A stretch of 64,000 nucleotides of DNA from Alnus glutinosa. Taxonomy: Eukaryota; Streptophyta; Magnoliopsida; Fagales; Betulaceae. Under the pieces are notes generated by a model. The model was not told the origin of the DNA. It searched no databases and worked only from the letters and a program-made list of their open reading frames with translations. The DNA is taken from NCBI RefSeq assembly GCF_958979055.1, contig NC_084894.1, forward strand, positions 25,389,616 to 25,453,615, in the 5' to 3' direction. Positions within the stretch are counted from its first letter, which is position 1. Every line of letters begins with the position of its first letter. Of this stretch, positions 11,226 to 23,240 are shown in pieces. The position numbers were made by a program, and so were the translations under genes.

Positions 11226-12126
11226 GTCACTTTTCTTTCTAAAGATGCAATAGAAAATGAGCAAAGTTCAACAGGAAACTTTTCACATATAACATCACCT
11301 ATATAGTGCATCAAATGGAGGAAAGAAATGTTAGTACGTAGCAGCTATAACTTTTGTCTAGAGAAAAAGAACATGAAGATTTCAAATGGTTATACCCAGA
11401 GCTCCTTGAAGGAAGAGAGAAAAGAGCAAGGAAGAAGATCAATGCCATTCCAGGTGAAGAAGCTTTATGCTGATAGAAATCTTATTAGACTAGCTTCCCA
11501 GAGAATTTGATGAATGGAAGAAAGAACTAAGGCCTTAAGAGAAACGGTGTAGTCATAGAGGTGGTGTTTATAAAGTGAACATGAGTAATTCTATAAGTTA
11601 TTATTTTGCCCATCTAAGAATGATGAGACTTTTAAAATTATTGTTTGATTAAAATTCAATAGTGATCGATCACAAACTCAATGGTGATTTTAAAAGTCAC
11701 ATCATTTTTGGAAGAACACAAAAGTAACAAAAGATTAACTTTTAACATTACTCTAACGAACACCGAAAAGCGTGAAGAAGACGGTTGAGAGTTCATTTAT
11801 ACTCATTTGTGAAGCTTATAGAAGTTTTCCTTCCTACTAACTTTTAGAACAAAATGAAATGAGATATTATAATAGTTCGAATGATCCAAAAGAAAAAATG
11901 AAAATATTTCAGCAGTTTCGGCCATTGAAGTTGAATTCCCACATCAAATGCCCCCTTTTGAAAAATATTTACGATGCTGATTTTTTTTACCTTTTCTGAT
12001 ATGGAATGTTGTTTTAAATGTTCTCAGGCCCGAAAATACAAAAATAATAATAATAATTGGAAAAAAAAAAAAAAAAAAAAAATCCTCTTGCGTCAAGTGC
12101 CGGCGTGCACATGACAGAAAGTAGGG
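11226..12126. other. Spacer with MITE remnant
   Basis: No gene is seen. At about 11630-11720 an inverted-repeat remnant (GACTTTTAAAATTA against TGATTTTAAAAGTCACATCA) resembles the MITE at 38662-38843. An A tract of about 22 lies at 12061-12082. Confidence 0.45.
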
Positions 12127-15100
12127 ATGGTTTGTTTGTTGAGATATTTGGCTGATCTAAATCCTTCTCCATGGTTTGTTTGTGGAGACTTTAATGAAAT
12201 TGTTTCTTTATCGGAGAAGTCTAGTGTTTCTAGAAGATCTCGGTTGCAAATGTCCTTGTTTCAGTCTACCCTGAGAGGTTGTAATCTATGGGATTTAGGT
12301 TTTAAAGGCCAAAAATACACTTGGTCTAATGGAAGGGATGGAAGGGATCTCACTCTAGAACGGTTGGATAGAGTTGTTGCTAATAGGGACTGGAGTGGGG
12401 TGTACAATGTAGTTGAAGTGGAAGTTTTGCCTAGATACTGTTCTGATCATAGTCCTCTAATAATTTCTTTTGATCCGGCTAGTTGCAAGCCATGGACGAA
12501 AAGTAGGAGATTTCTTTTTGAAGCCGGTTGGATGAAGAATGTGGAGCATAGAAAATTGGTGAGGACAGCCTGGAGAATTAAAAATCCCACGACTGATAAA
12601 TGGCTTGTTCTCAGAGAGAAGTTAGATAGCTGTCGAGGCCTGTTAAAAAGTTGGGCTAGGAGTTCTGTTAATCAGGAGATGTCGAATGTAAAAAAGGTGG
12701 AGGAGGATTTACAAAAGGTGCAAATGGAAGGGGATCCGAAGAACATTGTAAAGGAGAAGGCTCTGAAGGCAACTCTTGATCATTTGTTGGAGCTAGAAGA
12801 TTTAAAATGGAGGCAGAGAGCTAGAGAAAACTGGTTGAAGTATGGTGATAGAAATACTAAGTTCTTTCATGCATGTGCCTCTCATAGGAAGTGTAGAAAT
12901 TATATTAAAGATATAGTAGATCTGGATGGAAAAAGATGGTCTTCTCATAAAGGGGTTGAGAGCGCGTTTGTAAGATTTTTTCAATGGCTGTACAGGGCTG
13001 AATGTAATGTGGAGATTGAACCATGTATTAACTCTATTTCTCCTAAAGTTACTGCTGAGATGAATCATCAATTGGTAGCCCCTGTTTCCATGGAGGAAAT
13101 TCAACTAGCTCTTAACCAAATGAATCCACTTAAAGCCCCTGGTCCGGATGGTTACCCTGCCTGTTTTTTTCAACATAACTGGGAGATTTTGCACCAAGAG
13201 GTATGTGATGCAATCAAGTATTTTTTTGAAACTTGTAGATTGGATGCTTCCATAAATGCTACAGTTATTGCTCTTATTCCTAAAACTCAGAACCCTAAGT
13301 CGGTTGTTGATTTTAGACTCATTAGCCTTTGCAATGTGGTGTATAAGATTTTATCTAAAGTTCTTGCTAATAGGCTTAAGGTAATATTGCCCTGCATTAT
13401 TTCAGAGTCTCAAAGTGCATTCATTTCTGGTAGGCTTATTACTGACAACATTATTGCTGCTTATGAGACTATGCATACCATGCAAACTAGAATGTGGGGT
13501 AAAACTGGGCATATGGGTATAAAGCTTGATATGAGTAAAGCTTATGATAGGGTTGAGTGGCTGTTTTTGGAGGCTGTTATGTCTAAGTTGGGTTTTGACC
13601 CTTTGTGGATTAAAATGATTATGGTTTGTGTAAATTCTGTGTCTTATTCGGTTGTTGTAAATGTTAATGTGGTGGGTAAAATTTTTCCTTCTAAGGGTCT
13701 TAGACAGGGAGACCCAATCTCCCCCTACTTGTTTATTTTATGTGCTGAGGCATTTAGTTCCCTCTTGTCTAATGCTCAGACGAAAGGATTAATTACTGGA
13801 GTACCTACTTCTAAGAAGGGTCCTACAATTTCTCACTTATTTTTTTGCTGATGATAGTTTAGTTTTTTGTAAGGCGAATAATGTGGAATGGAGAAGGATC
13901 TTGAATATTATTGAGACTTATGAGAGAGGTTCGGTACAGAGAATTAATGTGAAGAAGACAGCTGTTTTCTTTAGCCGTAATACTTGTGTTGATAGAAGGA
14001 AGGAGATTATTGATCTTTCGGGTCTTGTGGAAGCAAATAGATATGACTCTTATTTAGGACTTCCAACCTTGGTGGGCAAAAATAGGACTGATGCTTTTAA
14101 AAATATTAAAGAGAAGGCTTTTCAGAAGTTAAATAATTGGAAGTCAAGGTTGTTATCCTTGGCAGGTAAGGAAGTCCTTCTAAAAGCTGTTGTGCAAGCG
14201 ATACCTGCCTATTCAATGAGTGTCTTCCTTCTTCCTGTCAGTTTGTGTAAAGAGTTAAATCATCTAATGCAAGTTTTCTGGTGGGGACACTTGTGTAATG
14301 AGTCTAAGATCCATTGGATGAGCTGGTCTAGAATGGGTAGGGCCAAATCTGCTGGGGGGTTGGGTTTTAGGGATTTGCTAATGTTTAATAAAGCCCTTTT
14401 GGCAAAACAATGTTGGAGATTGGTTCAGTTTCCTCATTCCCTGAGTTCCCGGATTCTCAAGGATAAATATTTTCCAAACTCTTCTTTTTTAGCTTTTGAG
14501 ATGGGGAAAAGACCCTCTTTCATTTGGCGAAGTTTCATGGCAGCAAAGGACCTTCTTTCCTTTGGTATTAACTGGTTGGGGAGATAACTGGTTGCCTAAT
14601 ATTGGTCCTATGAATTTCCAGCCTGGGTTGAGTTTGTCTAGTGATGCAAAAGTGTCTGATCTTATAGATGTTTCTGTTAAGGGCTGGAATTGTGTTTTAA
14701 TTGATAAAGGTTTTTCTGCTTATGTTGCAAATGCTATTAAAAACATTCTGTTATGTCCCTTGTTACCTCCGGATAAGATTATTTGGAATGGTACTTCAAG
14801 TGGGATGTTTTCGGTTAAAAGCGCCTATCATATGGCCTCAGATTTGATGAGACAAAAGAATGGGGAGTGTTCTTTCAGTTCTGGTAGTCGTGATTTTTGG
14901 AAGAATATTTGGGCTATTAATGTTCCTAATGCCTCAAAAAATTTTCTGTGGAGGGCTTGTCAGAATGCTTTACCCACCAAACAGAATTTGTTAAGAAAGG
15001 GTGTGGTTGAAAATGATATATGTCCATGCTGTCAGTTAGATGTGGAGTCTGTGATACATGCTTTGTGGTGTTGTCCGGGTGCTCAAGATGTGTGGGGTTG

Positions 15101-15877
15101 TGGTCCTGTTCTATGTCAAAAATGCCCTTCTTCTTTTTCGGACATGGCAGAACTTGTTTCCTATTTATTTTCTAAATTGAATGCTGATTTGATGAGCCTA
15201 ATTGTGGTTGTTTTCATAGAATTTGGTTGCGAAGGAACAAGCTGATTTTTGAAGGGCAATTTTCTTCTCCCTTGAAGGTGTTCACTGATGCCTCCTTTCT
15301 CTTTGAAGAATACAAAAGGTATAATTTGAGGGAGTCTCTGTCTTTGGTTTCCTATGCTGATGGGTCAAATTTTTGTAAGTTATGGAAACCTCCAGTTGCT
15401 GGTTTTCTGAAAGTTAACTGGGATGCATCACTGAATGTAAAATCTGAATTGGTTGGTTTGGGTTGTGTGATCAGAAATGTGGAGGGCTTTGTTGTTGCAG
15501 CAAAATGCTGTGTTCGTAAGTCTGTTGTGGATCCGGTTTGTGCTGAAGCTATGGCTACCTTAGTTGCTTTGGATTTTTGTTGTGAAATGGGTTATGTTAA
15601 CATTCAATGTGAAAGTGATTCTTTGCAAATCATCAAAGGTGTATGTAATTCAGATCACCCCCTTGATAGAATTGGGCATTTTATAGATGCCATTAAACAA
15701 AAAGCTGCTGGTTTTTCAGTTTGCAAGTGGAGCCATTGTTATAGAGATGCAAATGAAGTGGCCCATATTCTTGCTAAAAGGGCTTCCTCAAATGGTATAT
15801 CTCATGTTTGGGTTGAGGAAATGCCTTTGTTTATTTCTTCAGCTTCTTTTAGAGACCTTTTGGTCTCTAGACTGTAA
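12127..15877 (+). pseudogene. LINE ORF2: endonuclease / reverse transcriptase / zf-RVT / RNase H, frameshifted
   Basis: The first frame (12127-13851) carries the end of the endonuclease (CGDFNE; SDHSPLI) and RT motifs (KLDMSKAYDRVEW; GLRQGDPISPYLF). An extra T in a T run near 13842-13850 breaks it just before the catalytic FADDS motif, which resumes one frame over. A second disruption, probably a small deletion, is near 14575-14590, before NWLPN. The zinc-binding region (NFLWRACQNALPT; CPCC..ESVIHALWCCP) lies at about 14890-15090. A third shift, consistent with one lost base, is near 15217-15222. The RNase H domain (NWDASL; QCESDSLQII; RDANEVAHILAKRA) ends at TAA 15877. Each break is a simple indel; the element cannot make a full ORF2 product. 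Confidence 0.88.
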
Positions 15878-15930
15878 TGGTCATTTTTCTTTAATGAGAA
15901 GATATCCCTTGTTCAAAAAAAAAAAAAAAA
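12127..15930 (+). mobile_element. 5'-truncated L1-like LINE retrotransposon
   Basis: The element starts within the endonuclease domain and ends in a poly(A) tract at 15915-15930. The direct repeat AAAGTAGGG at 12118-12126 and 15928-15936 is its target-site duplication, overlapping the tail. Endonuclease remnant, reverse transcriptase, zinc-binding and RNase H regions follow in the order usual for plant L1-like LINEs. About 3.8 kb remain of an element that would normally be longer, with the 5' part lost as in incomplete target-primed reverse transcription. Sharp termini and mild decay suggest a fairly recent insertion. Confidence 0.9.
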
Positions 15931-15936
15931 GTAGGG

Positions 15937-17471
15937 CTTCCGTATTAAGAATTGAGAACGCATGGCACCCCAACACCTGTGTATTGGCATCCTCATTTAT
16001 TTATTGTACCAAAGCAAGTGTATTTTTAGGCTGCAATTTGTTAAGAAAATGCTGTCCATCAAAAATATTTTTTGAGAAAATCACCATTCTTTTCTTATTT
16101 GGCTAAAACCTTCAAAAATGATATTGGAAATGTTTGGTTCCTACTTAGAATCTTTACCATTTTTTTCACCAGAAAACAACCAAAAACTGCAACACTACCC
16201 AATTTTTTTTTTTTTCTAAAAGTTATTTTCCAAGTGATGTGCTACCGTGCACTATCCCATTAGATAGTGACACGTTTCCCAAAATAATAGATCTCATGAG
16301 ATGAGGACACATCCTTGGAACTAGAACCAACTTTGGAGAAAAAAAATAGGAAAGTGTAGCATTTCTAAAATAGCCGCACCTTGCTGCCATCACCACCCAC
16401 CACCCAAAGCAAAAATCAAAGGTTGGGCCGAAACATTGGAAAGAAAACCACAAAAATCAAATCCCTCGGCTAATCATCCAAACAGCTAAAACCATCCACC
16501 CAAACACCACCACCACCAAATCATCTCAAAATAGCTACACACCTACCATCTACGCCTGAAAGAGCCATTTTACAATCATCTCAAAGGCATACTGACTTAT
16601 GTTTAATTCGTTATAGGTTCAAACCAAATGTAATCCCAGTTCCAGGAGGACCAAATCCATTTCTGAACAAACCTTGCCCCTTCATGAAATCTTGCTCTCC
16701 ACCTTCGCTTTCCTCTAGTAAGAATAGGCCACTAAGGCCTGAAGGGGGATCACATTTCCAATTGCAGGGACACTTCGGCTCAAACTAGAGAGAAATACAG
16801 CCGCTGACAGAGGCTCTTACATCATATACTATTTATTGACTTCACAGCACTATTACATTCATATACAATATCTTTAATTTCTGTATGAATCTACTGCATA
16901 TGAATCATGGAAAACAAAACAAGTTAAGGACGACCAAGCACCTTCCCAACTTATGTCTTGCTAACTAATGGAAACATGGCAAAAGAAAAGGCAGTTTGGG
17001 GTTAAGGATAACAGAAATGAAAGAAATCCCCAGCATTAAGCCCAACATCACATTATAACAATGCCTAACCAAACACTAGTCGAATCTTCATTCACAACAT
17101 AACAAGTACCTAACAACACATGCAAAAACAAAATGACTAATCGGGTTTCTTCAGTTATCATATTAAAGAGACAGGACTAAGCATCACTCTAGAAACGAAA
17201 CAAATTTAAGAGAAATAAATCCATCATGCTCAACCTTTTCATTTATGACAACATATTTCCATTTGCATCGCCCAAAGTCTGTTTGCTTCCAATGCACAAA
17301 GATGCTACAAAGAGCATCAAATACATCAAGAAAGAACTGATTCGAAAACAAACTACATCGAAAGACAACTATGCCGATGGAGGTAAACTCTAAAACACTG
17401 CAGATAAACCAAAAAAGGATAGCAGAGTATAAAAGTTCAGGTAACCAATGCCTATAACTAATCGACATGCA
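15937..17471. other. Spacer and 3' flank of mS34
   Basis: No further gene is found. The last 200-300 bases before 17472 probably hold the mS34 3' UTR (minus strand). The remainder is AT-rich without clear repeats. Confidence 0.4.
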
Positions 17472-18684
17472 TCAAGATGCTTGAAGTTCATCTTTCGTGA
17501 CAGTTTCCGTAGATTTAGTCAAGTTGGGTGCACTTTCTGTTGATTTTGATAAGTTTGGAATGTATCTCCAACAACGCTTGTGAACTCCACTTATTTTCTT
17601 TGGTGCATCTGCAGCTTGCAAGCCTGCATTAAGTTCTACTAAATCAACTAAACCTTATACCTTGGAATAGAGTAATCTAACTTGATAACAAGCACCAAAT
17701 AGTATGAAAAAAAATGCAGAAAACAGGCACTGGGCAGCCAACACAACAACATTGCTCTCGCTACTGGAAAAAGTAATCACAACCCAGATCACATTGTCCA
17801 AGCCTTATTCTTGATGCCATTAAGTGAATTAGATTGCTGCTTTTCCTCAAAGAATTTGTACATATTCTATTTGAACATCAACACTATATTTTTAAGTCCT
17901 CTCTCTCTCTGCCTTATTTCTTGAACAATTAAGTGATCCCTATGATTCAACACTACATTGTTAAGCCCTCCCTTATTGCTTGAACAGTTTTGTGATCCCT
18001 ACTATTCAACTTATAGCTTGAACACTAAGAACTCAGTGAGTTCAATTGAGCAATTTGTTACAGTGAATATAAGAGTTCTTTTCCATTTTAGAAATTTCTC
18101 GTGATAGAGGCTTATGTGTATATCAAAGTCCACACCGTCAAAAGATTCAAAAACTGCAGAAGGCCATATTAAACCCAATCAAAATTACTTCACCAAGACA
18201 ACAAAAAAAAAAAAACCCTCACTAAACTGAAATTCCTATTAGATTCTTTGCACTGTACAACAGCGAAAGCAACACTCAGTTCAATAACACTTAACCAACA
18301 AAACCTCAAGTCCTCAACAGCAAATGCAGTAATTCATCGGAAAAAAAAAACTTTAAGAAGTAAGAAACCAAACACTGACCGTCCTTATGAACGATTCCCC
18401 ATGCCTTGCCATGCCTACCATCCTGCAAGGAACCCCAACAACCACGTAAACCCTAAACCCTTAAACCCAAGAGAGAGTGGGTGACAAAAAAAAAGCATTA
18501 AAATTTGAAATAACCCATTCTTTGGCTGTTGAGAAATTGTGAGAAAAAAAAATTAACATATATCTCTATCAATAAGACAATTTTTTTGCCGAATATAACT
18601 ATTCGGTTTCGATGAACTAAGTTTGCATTTTTGCAAGCCACAAATCATTGATTTTTCCATTTCTTTATCTTTAACAAAATTTGA

Positions 18685-18725
<41 letters not shown>

Positions 18726-19005
18726 TGTAGAGATTGATCTTGGTGATCTGGTACGAGACACCAGTCCAATGAGTCTTCGCCATGTGGTACCCGATTCCCC
18801 AGTTGGGCAAGAACTGAGCCAACTCGAAGAGGTTCTTCTTCTTTTTTCGCTTGGTCTTCTTCGAGGCTGACGAAGAGGAGGCGTTAGGGTTTTCCGCAGA
18901 AGAAGAAGGAGAAGCAGTGCTGAAGCTTCTGAGGAAGTTGAACGAAAGCTTCAAGAGGCTTAGTGTTCGATCGCTCGCAGCTCTGCTTGCCAGGGCGGTC
19001 GCCAT
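17472..19005 (-). CDS. Small ribosomal subunit protein mS34, mitochondrial
   Basis: The three exons are 19005-18724, 18422-18380 and 17623-17472, giving 158 aa. Splices are AAG|GTCTCT, TTGCAG|GATGG, GACG|GTCAGT and ATGCAG|GCTTG, and all frames join. The N-terminus is Arg/Ser/Ala-rich (ASRAASDRTLSLLKLSFNFL), as in a mitochondrial targeting peptide. A basic KKTKRKKKKN patch follows. The conserved mS34 core is NLFELAQFLPNWGIGYHMAK, then across the junctions DGRHGKAWGIVHKDGLQAAD and APKKISGVHKRCWRYIPNLS. mS34 is a mitochondrion-specific small-subunit protein, so the role is in mitoribosome structure. Telomere-like AAACCCTAAACCC motifs (telo-boxes, often found with ribosomal genes) lie in intron 1 near 18447-18470. 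A CT microsatellite touches the exon 1 donor. Confidence 0.92.
18690..18722. repeat. (GA)n microsatellite at a splice donor
   Basis: About 16 GA units. On the minus strand this is a CT run starting immediately after the exon 1 donor of mS34 (AAG|GTCTCTCT). Confidence 0.9.
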
Positions 19006-19245
19006 TTCTGGGTTTCGCTTTGTTTCTCTCTTCTCAGTGAAACTGCTATGGCTTCTTTTGTTGCGATTTGAGCGACTGCGAAGTGAGAGTTTTTAGGTTT
19101 GTTTTATTTTAAAATGACCTCGTCAGTTTAAGATATTTCTAATTGACCCCTTAAGTTGTGAATTTTCATATTTTGGTAACCACAGCGAAATGATTAAATG
19201 AACATCAGTAACAGAAAACAATGTAATATATATTATTAATAAATA

Positions 19246-20010
19246 TGTTGTCGGGGGATTATCCTAAAGCCCAAGTGGTCCATAAGCGAGTTGGGCCGGT
19301 TATATAGGCCCCAACCAGATGCTACTCGGTGGACCTAATTGTGCTTGAATGGCAAATCAACTCTCCTGATGAAAGGACGTGTCCGAGAGCCTAAGTTTAA
19401 TCTCAACTTTCGGGATTAATGAAGCTGTACCGAGAACGAGATGGTCTCGGTACAAAAGGAGGTGAGATACATTTGTCACCGACAAGAATTAGGAGCCCAA
19501 GACAGAGGACTCTTCTCATTTATTGAAGTATCTTGCATTTATTAGTATCTTCAGTATTTGATGGAATCGAATGCTCAGAGCATGCGATTCGAATTAAATG
19601 CTTGACATGTCGTCGAAGTAAGGCGACTCACCTGACTCAAGACATCATACCGAGTCTCTCCATATCATATCAAATTATTGTGTACATCATTGGCCATGTC
19701 GACTGGCCATTAATATGGTGATTTGGGCGCGTCTTTACGCACAAAGTGAAGAAGAATAGAACTATAAATAAGAGAAAGATAGGTATACCTAACCCTAATG
19801 ATATTTGCTCACTCTCATCAATTTCCCTACTAACTTAGTCATCGGAGGAGACTCCACGGGCCAACTCCCGGTGTGTCTTTATTGTTTTGCAGGTCTTTGT
19901 TCTGTGGACCAATTAAAAGCTAGCCCCAGTACCAACCTTCAAAAGGTCAATCAGGAGCTAATACGTCATCATACCAGAAACTGTATCAGCATATGTCATC
20001 ACGTCACTTA
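19246..20010. mobile_element. Probable LTR (solo or fragment)
   Basis: It begins TGTTGTCGGGGGATTATCC. A promoter-like TATAAATAAGAGAAAGATAG lies at about 19761-19780, followed by a GC-rich leader-like stretch (GACTCCACGGGCCAACTCCC). This is the usual order of U3, TATA box and R/U5 in a plant LTR. The right end and TSD could not be fixed. No gag-pol sequence is present. Confidence 0.4.
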
Positions 20011-20951
20011 AAATACAATACAAACTTTCGAAATTTCTCCATAGAAAATACCTTTCAGGTTTGAGAAATATTGTGATGGTATCCCGCTCGTGAAGGAAAT
20101 GAAGTGATCCTCCTCGCAGGGTCCCAAACTAGTTGCAGCTTGCGGAATATGGAAGAAAATCGTTGGAATTAGGTAGAGTTTCTGAGACCAATGCCGAAGC
20201 AACGGAGATTAGATCAAACCGAAGGCAACAAATCTAACAACCCTATTCCCCCCCCTTCTATGTAATCTAGCAAGAGCATGGGGAAACTCCACCGGCACCC
20301 TGTTTACAAAATCTTAAACACGTGCTCTTCAATTTCAATTGCTTGGAATCTCATTTCTTGGAAATTGGCCTGCTATACTGGTGAATCTTATTTCAATCTG
20401 CAGTTTTATTTTGTTTGCGCACAATTTTACTAAATGGGTCGTGTGTCTACTTATCAAAGTGAAGAGACTAGATAATTTTGAATCTTTGATATCTGGATTG
20501 CTAGCAAGAACAATAAATATGAGAGCGATTTTTTATTGGATCGTGGAACAGACCTGCCTTCTCGAACATCATTTCATAGAAGCAATCCGGGTAGCAAAAG
20601 TAAGTTGCTACATTTACTTCCAATGTTAATCCGACCGAGCACATCATCATCCCCTCTTCCCTAACATTCCAATTATCAGTTTTTAGCAGGCATGTTAAAA
20701 CATCATCATTTCAAGAAAAACATCATGATATAATATAGTATAGTTCAAGCTAGCAAGCTACTTCCCTTCTTCAAGAGTTTATATGGCTTTCATAAATTTT
20801 AGTAAAAGCGACAGAAATAAAACGCGAATGCAAGAAACTAAATTTAAAATTATAAAAGTTACAGCAGAATATAAATTAGTCGTTCCATAGTTCAAATGCT
20901 ACAAAACCAGCAACTGGAAGTTGTGGTTAAAAAAAAGACTTGCAAACATCA
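20011..20951. other. Spacer and tubulin 3' flank
   Basis: No gene is seen. The part adjoining 20951 should hold the beta-tubulin 3' UTR on the minus strand. Confidence 0.45.
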
Positions 20952-23074
20952 TCAGTCCTGATACTCTGCCTCCTCCTCCTCATCTTCATACTCTGCTTCC
21001 TCATCAGCTGTTGCATCTTGATACTGCTGATACTCTGCAACCAGATCATTCATGTTGCTCTCCGCCTCGGTGAACTCCATCTCATCCATCCCTTCCCCAG
21101 TATACCAATGCAAGAAAGCCTTCCTCCTAAACATGGCCGTAAATTGCTCACTCACCCTTCGGAACATCTCCTGTATGGATGTCGAATTACCAATGAAGGT
21201 TGATGCCATCTTAAGACCAGTTGGCGGGATATCACAAACTGTTGATTTCACATTGTTTGGAATCCACTCAACAAAGTAGGAGGAGTTCTTGTTCTGCACA
21301 TTCAGCATCTGTTCATCTACTTCCTTGGTGCTCATCTTCCCACGGAACATAGCCGATGCTGTCAGATAACGGCCATGTCGCGGGTCAGCCGCACACATCA
21401 TGTTCTTTGAATCCCACATTTGTTGAGTGAGCTCAGGAACTGTCAGAGCACGGTACTGCTGAGATCCTCGTGAAGTCAGGGGTGCAAACCCCACCATGAA
21501 AAAGTGGAGACGAGGAAATGGAATGAGATTCACAGCAAGTTTTCGTAGATCTGAGTTGAGCTGGCCTGGGAATCTAAGGCAGCATGTAACTCCAGACATG
21601 GTTGCAGATATTAAATGGTTCAAATCACCAACTGTCAACAGAATTGGGGAAAAAATTAGGGGATCAGTGTACCATATAAGCAAAAGATAAATCATCCAAA
21701 CAATGATAATCATTCAGGTTTGAAATGCAAGGAAAGAGCAATGGTCAAGGTAATCTACAAAAGACTTACTTATAAAACATAGTATTATATGCAATAATCT
21801 ACAAAACCTTAAAATCTCAAGACTTTAACATAATGTTCCTTTACATTTCATAGCACAATGACCACCATTATCATCAATAATCAAGAGTACTCCAACCACT
21901 TAATTCATAATCCATATGAACTTCTAACACTAACAATGATTTGTAAGAGATACAAGACAATGTCGGACAATGATTCTATGCAAACAAATTATTAGAAAAA
22001 GACAAGGTTTTACTTGCTACAGTTTATGTCAATGATTTTTCAACCATTGACCTAAACCGTAATAGGTGGACCATGGTCCATTCAAACATAACCATCAAAA
22101 ATACGAATTATGTTCTAAGACTATATGGTCCTTCCACTTCAAAAATCAAATATGCAGCAGAAAATCTAAGAGAACCATTAAGCATCGCAAGATCACATTA
22201 CACAGATAGTAATAGGTGCAAATATTTTATTAATTTAGGGGTTGTCTATTCTATGGAAAACCAAAAAAGAGGAAAGGAAACTTACAGCTGGGAGTGGTGA
22301 GCTTCAGCGTTCGAAAGCAAATGTCATAGAGGGCTTCATTGTCAAGCACCATGCACTCATCTGCATTTTCCACAAGCTGATGAACAGACAAAGTGGCATT
22401 GTAAGGCTCCACAACAGTGTCGGACACCTTAGGGGACGGAAAGACCGAAAAAGTCATCATCATCCTATCTGGGTACTCTTCCCTAATCTTGGAAATCAGA
22501 AGCGTCCCCATTCCAGACCCAGTTCCACCACCCAAAGAGTGGCACACCTGGAAGCCTGCAAAGAAACCAAAACACCCACACAGATCCACATCACAAACCT
22601 AAACTACAAAAACAGTAAAAAAAAATTAAAAAAAAAATTAAAAAAACAAAGAAAGGACTCGAAAGGGTCAGTATCCATACCCTGCAAGCAATCACAATTT
22701 TCAGCCTCTTTTCGAACAACATCGAGGACTGAATCGATCAACTCAGCACCCTCAGTGTAATGACCTTTTGCCCAGTTGTTTCCGGCACCAGACTGGCCGA
22801 AAACGAAGTTGTCTGGCCTGAAAATCTGACCATACGGACCGGACCTCACGCTGTCCATGGTCCCGGGTTCCAGATCCATGAGAACGGCACGGGGTACAAA
22901 TCTGCCACAACTGGCTTCATTGTAATACACGTTGACCCTCTCCAGTTGAAGTTCCGAATCCCCCTGGTAACGACCCGTGGAATCGATGCCGTGCTCGGCA
23001 CAGACCACTTCCCAGAACTTGGCACCGATTTGGTTGCCACATTGGCCTCCTTGGATGTGAAGGATCTCTCGCAT
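20952..23074 (-). CDS. Beta-tubulin
   Basis: The three exons are 23074-22681, 22555-22286 and 21631-20952, giving 447 aa, the usual plant length. The splices (CAGG|GTATGG, TTGCAG|GCTTCC, AGCT|GTAAGT, GACAG|TTGGTG) restore LQGFQVCHS and TPSFGDLNHL. It pairs with alpha-tubulin in the microtubule dimer, binding exchangeable GTP. The glycine-rich T4 loop GGGTGSG is at residues 140-146. The N-terminal MREI is the known signal for co-translational autoregulation of tubulin mRNA. The acidic tail ([20 protein letters not shown]) is the usual site of polyglutamylation and partner binding. No lesion is seen. The leader upstream is strongly CT-rich. In Arabidopsis TUB7 is next to ENO3, and an ENO3-type gene is also in this window, so TUB7-like is the likely type; I leave the symbol empty. 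Confidence 0.97.
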
Positions 23075-23100
23075 TTTTGCAGAACGGCAGGGTTTGCACA

Positions 23101-23193
23101 GGGAGAGAGAAAGAGAGAGAGAGAGAGAAAAGTGAAAGTGAAAATATAGAGAGATAAAGAGAAAATGGGGATGAAAGAATTTTATATAGAAAT

Positions 23194-23240
<47 letters not shown>
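23101..23240. repeat. GA-rich tract; CT-rich leader of tubulin
   Basis: There are two GA runs, about 23101-23128 and 23200-23237. On the gene strand these are CT runs within about 170 bp upstream of the start codon, probably in the 5' UTR or core promoter. Y-rich leaders are common in highly expressed plant genes. Confidence 0.8.

Noticed and set aside
22242-23149. Plus-strand frames opposite beta-tubulin
   Set aside because: Antisense shadows of conserved tubulin exons.
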